From Streptomyces albicerus (GTDB lineage Bacteria > Actinomycetota > Actinomycetes > Streptomycetales > Streptomycetaceae), in contig NZ_VWMY01000027.1 in the NCBI RefSeq assembly GCF_008905045.1, forward strand, positions 1-64,000: 64,000 nucleotides of DNA, written 5' to 3'. This document shows, one piece after another, positions 42,690 through 49,189 of the stretch. The translations under genes and the position numbers were made by a program. How positions within the stretch are numbered: position 1 is the first letter of the stretch; each line of letters begins with the position of its first letter. A model generated the notes under the pieces. That model was not told the DNA's origin. It saw only the letters and a list, made by a program, of their open reading frames with translations, and searched no databases.

Positions 42690-42790
42690 CCGCGGTTGGC
42701 CGCGGTCTTCTCGTAGCGGGTGGCGATGCCACGCCAATGTTGCCAGCGGTTGATGTACCGACGCGCAGACGGGCCGACCGGCGCAATCCC
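42682..42790 (-). pseudogene. IS5-family transposase, C-terminal fragment
   Basis: On the minus strand the sequence reads RYINRWQHWRGIATRYEKTA followed by ANRGH. The HWRGIATRYEKTA string is the hallmark C-terminus of IS5/IS427-type transposases. Everything upstream is missing, so this is a scar; it overlaps the last codons of the RmlD-like gene. Confidence 0.7.
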
Positions 42791-42898
42791 GGGACGTGGT
42801 GATCAACGGGCGGCACAATGGCCGCGACGGTGTGGTGCCGCTGTGGCGCCTGATGCGTCCAGGGCGCTCCAGGCGTTGTCCGGGGAGGAGAAGAGCGC

Positions 42899-43723
42899 AT
42901 GGGTGAGGGCCAGGTTCCTGCGGGTGGTTCGGAGAGGCTGGATACCGGGGTGGCGCACAATGCCCGGGTCTGGAACTACTGGATCGGCGGGACGGACCAC
43001 TTCGCGGCCGACCAGGCGGTCGGTGAACAGGTCGCCGGTATGTTCCCGGTGATCCGGGATGTGGCCCGCGCGGACCGTGACTTCCTCGGCCGTGCGGTCC
43101 GGCACCTGGCAGCCGATCGCGGGGTACGGCAGTTCCTGGACGTCGGCAGCGGGTTGCCGGCCGTGGACAACACGCACGAGATCGCCCAGCGGATCGCGCC
43201 CGCGTCACGGATCGTGTACGTCGACCACGACCCCCTCGTGCTCGCTCATGCCCGGACCCTGCTGACCAGCAGCCGGGAGGGGGCCACCGACTACCTGGAT
43301 GCCGACGTCCACCACCCGGACGACATCGTCCAGCGCGCCACGGCGACCCTCGACCTGGGCCGGCCCGTCGCGGTCATGATGCTGGGCATCCTCAACTTCG
43401 TCCTGGACACCCGTCAGGCGCAGGACATCGTGCATCGACTCATGGCGGCGGTGGCGCCCGGCAGTTATCTGGTCCTCACACATCCGACCACCGATGCCGA
43501 GCTCGGCGGCGAAGGCAATATCCCGGCCATGCGGTTCTGGAACGAGAACGCCACCCCGCCGGTCACCGCCCGCACCCGCACGGAGATCACCGCCTTCTTC
43601 GACGGCCTGGACCTCCTCGACCCGGGCCTCGTCTCGTGTGCGCGATGGCGCCCCGAACCCGGTTCCTCCCCCACCGCGGTCCCGCAGTTCGGCGCGGTGG
43701 CCCTCAAGAACCGCGCGGCATAG
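42899..43723 (+). CDS. S-adenosyl methyltransferase, DUF574 family
   Basis: A 274-residue protein of PF04672. It shows the family start HNARVWNYWIGGTDHFAADQ, the SAM-binding FLDVGSGLPAVDNTHEIAQ and IVYVDHDPLVLAHARTLL, and the strand PVAVMMLGILNFVLD. The usual family wording is 'R.ydYwLGGkdnf..D'. These are abundant in Streptomyces, often linked to regulators and with largely unknown substrates. A paralogue lies 2.5 kb downstream on the other strand. GGGGAGGAG precedes the ATG. Confidence 0.9.
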   Translation: MGEGQVPAGGSERLDTGVAHNARVWNYWIGGTDHFAADQAVGEQVAGMFPVIRDVARADRDFLGRAVRHLAADRGVRQFLDVGSGLPAVDNTHEIAQRIAPASRIVYVDHDPLVLAHARTLLTSSREGATDYLDADVHHPDDIVQRATATLDLGRPVAVMMLGILNFVLDTRQAQDIVHRLMAAVAPGSYLVLTHPTTDAELGGEGNIPAMRFWNENATPPVTARTRTEITAFFDGLDLLDPGLVSCARWRPEPGSSPTAVPQFGAVALKNRAA

Positions 43724-43874
43724 CGAGGCCGCTCGCCCAGGAGGGCGCCGCACCCCGAACGGCAGGGGGCCGGCGCCGGCCTCCTTGGGGGCGGTCTCCG
43801 CACGCGTCTGCCGGCCCCGCGCCTCCCCGACCCGCCGCGGCCGGCAGAGCGAACGCCACCCGGCATCCAAAATC

Positions 43875-43892
43875 CGTAACCTATGGGTTACG
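43875..43892. promoter_or_regulatory. ArsR-type operator/promoter of the arsR-SRPBCC operon
   Basis: CGTAACC-TATG-GGTTACG is a perfect inverted repeat with 7-base arms, placed 10 bases before the ATG of an ArsR-family gene. It is the only AT-rich spot in the region and must overlap the transcription start. It fits an autoregulatory operator. Confidence 0.75.
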
Positions 43893-43901
43893 CTTCCAGT
43901 C

Positions 43902-44270
43902 ATGGACGAGGTGGCCAGCGCGATCGCGGATCCCGTGCGCCGGGACATCCTCCTCATGCTGCGCGGCACCACACTCACGGCGGGCGAGATCGCGCATCGC
44001 TTCACCATCAGCCGTCCGGCGATCAGCCGTCACCTGCGTGTGCTGCGGGAGTGCGGTCTGGTCCGCGACGAGCTCGCCGGCAGACGCCGGATGTACAGGC
44101 TCGACGCAGCAGCTCTGACAGAACTCGCCGAGTGGATCGCGCTGATCCGCGCGCCGGCCGACTGGGATCACCGCCTGGACGCCCTCGAGACCGAGGTCCG
44201 TCGCACCCGCCGTGAGCGGTCCACGCGCCGCACGGCACCCCACGGAGAACGTACGGAGGAGACCGCGTGA
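43902..44270 (+). CDS. ArsR-family winged-helix repressor
   Basis: A 122-residue protein. VASAIADPVRRDILLMLRGT and LTAGEIAHRFTISRPAISRH with LRVLRECGLVRDELAGRRRMY make up the winged helix; the C-terminal tail is basic and disordered. No metal-binding cysteines are present, so it belongs to the branch that pairs with SRPBCC (AHSA1-like) proteins rather than metal sensors. Its TGA overlaps the GTG of the SRPBCC gene by four bases, and a perfect palindrome lies just before its start. Confidence 0.92.
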   Translation: MDEVASAIADPVRRDILLMLRGTTLTAGEIAHRFTISRPAISRHLRVLRECGLVRDELAGRRRMYRLDAAALTELAEWIALIRAPADWDHRLDALETEVRRTRRERSTRRTAPHGERTEETA

Positions 44271-44764
44271 AACCACTACCCACCGCCCGGCTCATGCCCA
44301 CCACCGACGGCAACGACCTGATTCTGACCCGCACCTTCCGTGCGCCCATCGACGACGTCTGGGCCAGCGTCACCGAATCTGAGCGCACGGCACGCTGGTT
44401 CGGCCCCTGGGAAGGCGACGCCGCGCCCGGTCGCACCATCCGGGCCCAGATGACGTACGAGGAAGGAGCGCCCTGGTGCGAGCTCCAGATCGACGCGTGT
44501 GAGCCTCCGCGGCGCCTGGCCGTCTCCATGTCCGACGAAGCGGGCGACTGGCACATGGAGCTGCGGCTGTCGGAGTCGGCCGGGACGACGGAACTCCAAC
44601 TGGTGCAGCACCTCACGACCACGAAGGGAATCGGCGAGACCGGCCCGGGCTGGGAGTACTACCTCGACATGCTCGTCGCCGCACGCAACGGCACCGAAGC
44701 ACCGAGCTTCGACGACTACTACCCCGCGCAACGCGACCACTTCGAGTCCCTGGCCAACCAGTGA
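44267..44764 (+). CDS. SRPBCC/AHSA1-like domain protein
   Basis: A 165-residue protein with the START-like fold: LILTRTFRAPIDDVWASVTE, TARWFGPWEGDAAPG, DACEPPRRLAVSM, MELRLSESAGTTELQLVQHL and GPGWEYYLDMLVAARNG are the conserved AHSA1 segments. The family binds hydrophobic ligands in a deep cleft; the ligand is unknown. Co-translated with the ArsR-type repressor that very likely controls it. Confidence 0.9.
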   Translation: MKPLPTARLMPTTDGNDLILTRTFRAPIDDVWASVTESERTARWFGPWEGDAAPGRTIRAQMTYEEGAPWCELQIDACEPPRRLAVSMSDEAGDWHMELRLSESAGTTELQLVQHLTTTKGIGETGPGWEYYLDMLVAARNGTEAPSFDDYYPAQRDHFESLANQ

Positions 44765-44845
44765 CCCAGTGATGAACCAGGGCCGTTCTGAGCCCGGCAT
44801 CCGAGCCCGGCAAGGGAGTTGGCCCGAGCCCTCACCTGTCAGGGC

Positions 44846-45685
44846 CTAGCTCTCCTCGCCGTTCAGGAGGTCGACATAGCCGCGGGTCCGCTCGGACGCG
44901 TTGCGGTGCCATTCGGACTGGATGCCGTGCTCCTCTGCCAGGGAGGGCTCGGCGGTGACGAGCTGGTCGTAGACGGAGGCGATCTCGTCGTGCACCGCCG
45001 CGAGGGCGAGCCGGTTGGCGCGCACCGCATTCGCGTGCCCGCGATGTGCGGCGAGCATCACGAAGGTGTCGCCGACGACGGACGAGGGCGCCGCGGGGCC
45101 CTGGGCATGCAGCGCGCTGTACTCGTCGTTCAGCTTCTTGGCCTGCGCGTCCAGCTCCGTACGACGGGTGTGCAGAGCCGAGCCGCGGGCACGCAGACTG
45201 GCCTCGTACGCGTGCGAGCCGGGGAAGCGGACCGCGTCCAGGCCCGACGTGATCGCGTGCGGCCGGTCCGGGCGCAGCCTGGCATACCGGGCATCCGCCT
45301 CCGCCGCCACGTCGAGCGTCTTCAAGTCCGGCGGCAGGGCGCTGCGCCCGGTGGCCGCCCAGGCATGGACGTCGCCGTACCACCTCTCGTGGGCGGACTG
45401 CCGAGTCATGCCGGCGGCCTCGCCGATCTGGTACCACGTGGTGCCGCGCTCACGTTCGGCGACCACCGCCTCACGCACCACTTCCTCCGCGCGGCGCTGC
45501 AACCGCAGGGCCGCGCGGAGCAGGTCGCCGGGCGCGGGATCCGGCTCGACCGGCACGGCATCGAGGACGGCGTCGGCCAGTTGACGGAGCGTCAGGGCCA
45601 GGGCCACGCGGGACTCGTCGCGGGGAGACAGCCTGCGGAGCTCGTGCGCGGCCGAAGCGGAGGAGTCGTTTGCGGCATCGGTCAT
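44846..45685 (-). CDS. Hypothetical protein with a sigma-70-region-4-like HTH
   Basis: A 279-residue soluble protein. The N-terminal third is helical and contains GTTWYQIGEAAGMTRQSAHE followed by RW, a helix-turn-helix like those used for DNA recognition. The rest is charged and helical (RARGSALHTRRTELDAQAKK, VMLAAHRGHANAVRANRLAL). It looks like a family of Streptomyces DNA-binding proteins of unknown role. Its neighbours do not help: the gene converges with the SRPBCC gene. Confidence 0.75.
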   Translation of the reverse strand: MTDAANDSSASAAHELRRLSPRDESRVALALTLRQLADAVLDAVPVEPDPAPGDLLRAALRLQRRAEEVVREAVVAERERGTTWYQIGEAAGMTRQSAHERWYGDVHAWAATGRSALPPDLKTLDVAAEADARYARLRPDRPHAITSGLDAVRFPGSHAYEASLRARGSALHTRRTELDAQAKKLNDEYSALHAQGPAAPSSVVGDTFVMLAAHRGHANAVRANRLALAAVHDEIASVYDQLVTAEPSLAEEHGIQSEWHRNASERTRGYVDLLNGEES

Positions 45686-45865
45686 GCCTCAGGCTATCCC
45701 TGACACCTCACCCACGTCAGGGACAGCCTGACAGCTCCCGTCGCCGTACAGCGCCACGGCCACCCGTCCGCCGTGCGCATCGGCGTGCAGGAGACTGGTC
45801 TCTGTGAGCGCGCCTCGGCGCTCGCCGGTACTGTGCCGACAGGCGCCGATCCGGGAGGAACCAAC

Positions 45866-46156
45866 ATGATCATCTTTGGCACCAAGGGATACGTGTACCA
45901 GCTCGCGATACTGACGCTGCTGTGCGGCCAGTGCGGTAACCCCTCCGCGCACACGCTCAGGAAGCGTGTCACGAAGTTCACGCTGTTCTTCGTGCCGCTG
46001 TTCCCGTTCTCGACCAAGTACGTAACGCAGTGCACCTTCTGCGGTGCGGAGCAGAAGGTGACCAAGGAGCAGGCCGAGCAGCTGCAGGCGCAGGGCGCGA
46101 GCGGCCACGGCGGTCAGGCGTACGGGCAGCCGCAGCAGCAGCCCTACCAGTCCTGA
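45866..46156 (+). CDS. Zinc-ribbon domain protein
   Basis: A 96-residue protein with two CxxC knuckles, LLCGQCGNPS at about residues 19-28 and TQCTFCGAEQK at about 55-65, which together would bind one zinc. Between them runs a hydrophobic patch FTLFFVPLFPFSTKY, and the C-terminus is rich in Gln and Gly. This matches the small 'zinc-ribbon' proteins of actinobacteria; function unknown. GGGAGGAACC precedes the ATG. Confidence 0.85.
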   Translation: MIIFGTKGYVYQLAILTLLCGQCGNPSAHTLRKRVTKFTLFFVPLFPFSTKYVTQCTFCGAEQKVTKEQAEQLQAQGASGHGGQAYGQPQQQPYQS

Positions 46157-46174
46157 GCAGGGCGGGGGTATCGG

Positions 46175-46999
46175 CTAGGGCTTGATGCCCACCCCGGTCC
46201 ACAGGCTGACCTCTGCGTCCGTGGGCTGCTGGGTCGCGGCGGCGTCGTGCGGGGAGTCGGGGCGCCAGCGGTGGCCGACGGTGATGCCGGGGTCGAGCAG
46301 GTCGAGCCCGTTGAAGAAGCGGGCGACGTCCTTCTGGGAGCGGAACTGCACGGGCGTACCGGCGTTGGTGTAGATCTCGGTGACCTTCTCCCAGGTGGGC
46401 GGGTCGAAGTCGGGCGTGCAGTGGCTCAGGGCCAGGGCGCTGCCCGAGGGGAGGGCGTCCAGCAGGCGGCCGACGAGCCCGTACGGGTCCTGGGCGTCGG
46501 TGACGAAGTGCATGAGGGCGTTCAGGGACAGCGCCACGGGCCGGCTCAGATTCAGAACCTCGGCCAACTCGGGGGCGTCCAGGAGTGATTCGGGCTCATT
46601 GACGTCCGCTTCGATGTATGTCGTGCGCCCCTGGGGCGTGCTGCGCATCAACCGCTCGGCGTACTTGAGGACGAGGGGGTCGTTGTCGGCGTAGACCACC
46701 TTGGCCTCCGGGACCACGGCCTGGGCGACCTGATGCAGGTTCGGCTCGGTGGGGATGCCGGTGCCGATGTCGAGCCACTGGCGGATCCCGTGCTCCCGGG
46801 CGAGGACCCGGGTGGCCCGGTGCATGAAGGCGCGGTTCTCCCGGGCGCACACGAAGATTCCGGGATAGGCCGCCGCGACCGTCTCGGCCGCCTGCTTGTC
46901 GATCTCGAAGTGGTCCTTGCCGCCCAGGTAGTAGTCGTACATGCGGGCGGAGTGCGGCCTGCTGGTGTCGATGTCTCGCGCGGCGTGGGGGGTGGTCAT
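46175..46999 (-). CDS. S-adenosyl methyltransferase, DUF574 family
   Basis: A 274-residue PF04672 protein with the canonical opening HSARMYDYYLGGKDHFEIDK, SAM site WLDIGTGIPTEPNLHQVAQ, VVYADNDPLVLKYAERLM and LSLNALMHFVTDA. It is a paralogue of the one at 42.9-43.7 kb with the same length. It lies downstream of the DUF397 and XRE genes on the same strand with an 85-base gap, a common context for this family, so it may belong to the same transcript. Confidence 0.92.
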   Translation of the reverse strand: MTTPHAARDIDTSRPHSARMYDYYLGGKDHFEIDKQAAETVAAAYPGIFVCARENRAFMHRATRVLAREHGIRQWLDIGTGIPTEPNLHQVAQAVVPEAKVVYADNDPLVLKYAERLMRSTPQGRTTYIEADVNEPESLLDAPELAEVLNLSRPVALSLNALMHFVTDAQDPYGLVGRLLDALPSGSALALSHCTPDFDPPTWEKVTEIYTNAGTPVQFRSQKDVARFFNGLDLLDPGITVGHRWRPDSPHDAAATQQPTDAEVSLWTGVGIKP

Positions 47000-47084
47000 G
47001 CGGTTCCTTTCAGTGGTGTGCGTCGATGTGCCGGGCAGGTCGCAGCCAGGGCCGGCTCGAAGTCTTCCCGCTCGTGTGTGTGGT

Positions 47085-47336
47085 TCAGCAGGCCGTCAGA
47101 TGATCGGCGAGGCCCTGCTTGACCCCCGCGATGAACGCGGCGATCTCCTCCGGCGTGTAGATCAGTGCGGGGCCGGCGGGATCGGCCGACTGCCGCAACG
47201 CCACGCGGCCGTCGGCGAGTTGCTTCGCCTCCACGCACTGCCCCCCGTTGGGACCGCTCCACGGACGCTCCCAGCCCAGCTCGCCGAGCTCCGACGCGGG
47301 CATCCCGTTGTACACACTGCCGTCGGCGATGGTCAT
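47085..47336 (-). CDS. DUF397 (BldB-like) small protein
   Basis: An 83-residue DUF397 protein. WERPWSGPNGGQCVEAKQLA, VALRQSADPAGPALIYTPEE and AAFIAGVKQGLADHL are the three conserved blocks. DUF397 proteins include the developmental regulator BldB and act with the XRE/DUF5753 regulator encoded next to them. Its ATG overlaps the XRE stop (ATGA), so the pair is translated together. Confidence 0.93.
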   Translation of the reverse strand: MTIADGSVYNGMPASELGELGWERPWSGPNGGQCVEAKQLADGRVALRQSADPAGPALIYTPEEIAAFIAGVKQGLADHLTAC

Positions 47337-48205
47337 GAGTACTCCTTGCGCATGCGGTTCAAGATCGCCTTGCTGTCCGCGGACGAGGTCAGCAGGGACA
47401 TCCGGTTGTGCGCCTCGAGATGGGCCGAGACATCGGAACGCTGATCCAGATACACCGAGGCGGAGAGGATCTCGCTGTAGACGATGTCCGGCAGCTCCCG
47501 CTCCTCGAACCGGAAGTAGGTGAAGGGGGCGCAGGCGCCGACATGTGCCCCCGCGGCGAACGGCACGACATCGACGCTCACGTGGTCCAGTTCCGAGACC
47601 TCCAGGAGCCGGTCGATCTGCTCCCGCATCACCTCGGCGCCGCCCACCACCCGGTGCAGTACGGTCTCCTCCATCACGACCCACAGCGTGGGCGCGTCGG
47701 GTCTCTCCAGCAGGCTCTGGCGCCGCAGCCGCAGATCGACTCGCCGCTCCAAGTCCGCGTCGCTGTCGTTGGGGAAACCTCCGCGCAGCACGGCGGACGC
47801 GTACGCGTACGTCTGGAGCAGCCCGGTGACGTAGTGCGGCTCATAGGTGCGCAGGGTCTTGGCGCCGGTCTCCAGGCTCACGTAGGCGCTGAACCACTCG
47901 GGCAGTACGGCACGGTAGGCGTGCCACCAGCCGGGCTCGTTGGCCCGCTCGGCCAGGGTGATGAACTCGTCGATCTCCTGCTGCGCGGCCCCGTAGGTCT
48001 GCAGCAGCTTCTCGACGTAGAGGGTCTTGAGGGCGACTTCCGCCTTCTCCAGGCGGCGGATGGTCAGCGGCTTGACGTGCAGGGCCTTCGCCGCGTCCTC
48101 CAGCGACACTCCCGCGCCTTGCCGCAGCTCCTGCAGCCGCTTGCCCAGGATCATGCGGAGCACCGTGGGTGCACTGGTGCCGACGCCCGAACGACCTTCG
48201 CTCAC
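47333..48205 (-). CDS. XRE-family regulator with DUF5753 (WhiJ-like)
   Basis: A 290-residue regulator. HTH at about residues 18-75 (MILGKRLQELRQGAGVSLED, AAKALHVKPLTIRRLEKAEV) followed by the DUF5753 sensor: WWHAYRAVLPEWFSAYVSLE, YVTGLLQTYAYASAVL, LWVVMEETVLHRVVGG, VVPFAAGAHVGACAPFTYFR. This is the WhiJ family of Streptomyces; members pair with DUF397 and an AbaA-like ATPase protein, as here. An inverted repeat 70-98 bases upstream may be its operator. Confidence 0.93.
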   Translation of the reverse strand: MSEGRSGVGTSAPTVLRMILGKRLQELRQGAGVSLEDAAKALHVKPLTIRRLEKAEVALKTLYVEKLLQTYGAAQQEIDEFITLAERANEPGWWHAYRAVLPEWFSAYVSLETGAKTLRTYEPHYVTGLLQTYAYASAVLRGGFPNDSDADLERRVDLRLRRQSLLERPDAPTLWVVMEETVLHRVVGGAEVMREQIDRLLEVSELDHVSVDVVPFAAGAHVGACAPFTYFRFEERELPDIVYSEILSASVYLDQRSDVSAHLEAHNRMSLLTSSADSKAILNRMRKEYS

Positions 48206-48274
48206 GCCCTACCTCCTGACGAACCGTCACCAGTACGAGTCTGACAGCGACTTGCTGATGCCACCAGGCGGATA

Positions 48275-48303
48275 CTGCCTTCCTGAAATTATCAGGGAGG
48301 CAG
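48275..48303. promoter_or_regulatory. Inverted repeat between WhiJ-like and ATPase genes
   Basis: CTGCCTTCCTGA and TCAGGGAGGCAG form a 12-base inverted repeat with one mismatch around AATTA. It stands in the divergent spacer of the XRE/DUF397 operon and the HATPase gene, where an XRE-type operator is expected; it could also act as a hairpin in RNA. Confidence 0.5.
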
Positions 48304-48516
48304 TTGCAGCGTGAACGCAGCTGCGAGCATAGTTACTTGTGTGAGCGATCCCACCGAACGCACGCGCACCGCCCGTCAACACCCGTCACATCCCGTGGAG
48401 TTGGCGCACCAAGGCGTTCGGAGAACCGTAAGCCGCCGGAACACCCCCACCCGGCGGAGCCACTGGTCGCGATCCCCAACTCCCCCAGCGCTCCTCCCCG
48501 TTGGAAGGCAACCACC

Positions 48517-48963
48517 GTGTCCCCCCACACGACTCCCTCCCCCCACTCCTTGGAGTCCACGAGCCCGGACAGAGCTCACTGGCTCGAACTCCCGGCCCAC
48601 CGGACCAGCGTCAAAGTCGCCCGCACCGCCATGGGCGAGCGACTCACGGCGTGGCGCCTGCCCGGGGAGTTACGCGCGGACGCCGTCCTGCTCCTGTCCG
48701 AGCTGGCCACGAACGCCGTACTGCACACGGTCAGCGCGCGGATTCTGTGCGGCATCGGGCTCATCACCGACAGACGCCTCCGCCTCGAGGTGCACGACCA
48801 CGACCGCACGGGCCGCGGTCTGCCCCGCCGCGATCCGGGCCCGGACGACGAGGGCGGCCGCGGACTGCTCCTCGTGCAGCACATCGCGGACACCTGGGGA
48901 GTCCACCGCTCGGCGCTCACCGGCGGCAACGCGGTCTGGGCAACCCTGACCATCGCCTTCTGA
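48517..48963 (+). CDS. HATPase_c anti-sigma-factor-like protein
   Basis: A 148-residue GHKL-type ATP-binding protein. ADAVLLLSELATNAVLHT carries the N-box and EVHDHDRTGRGLPRRDPGPD with DEGGRGLLLVQHIADTWGV the G-boxes. Stand-alone proteins of this kind in Streptomyces are RsbW-like or lie beside WhiJ/BldB pairs. The GTG start was chosen because GGAAGG is 8 bases before it; upstream codons in the same frame show no conserved residues. Divergent from the WhiJ-like regulator. Confidence 0.85.
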   Translation: MSPHTTPSPHSLESTSPDRAHWLELPAHRTSVKVARTAMGERLTAWRLPGELRADAVLLLSELATNAVLHTVSARILCGIGLITDRRLRLEVHDHDRTGRGLPRRDPGPDDEGGRGLLLVQHIADTWGVHRSALTGGNAVWATLTIAF

Positions 48964-49189
48964 GCGCAGCAGGCGCGAAAGGACTGATAGGCCACGACTG
49001 TCGATCCCGCGCAGGAGTCGATACCGTCTGTCACCCGGTCGCCGCGTCGGTAACCGCTGCCACGGCTGCGGTGCGTGACCGCGCGGTCTCGCTGCGATCT
49101 CGCCGGTGCCTCCGTGGCGCCTTCGCCGGACAACCACTGCCGTGTTGGGAGATGGTGAAGACCGGACGAGGATGGCGCCGGAGGAAACG

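Noticed and set aside
36555..42790. Composite transposon bounded by two IS5 copies
   Set aside because: Only about 30 codons of transposase remain at each end, no terminal inverted repeats or target duplications were found, and the fragments cover different parts of the protein.
43875..43892. Metal-responsive arsenic operator
   Set aside because: The adjacent ArsR-type protein has no metal-binding cysteines and pairs with an SRPBCC protein rather than an arsenic pump or reductase.
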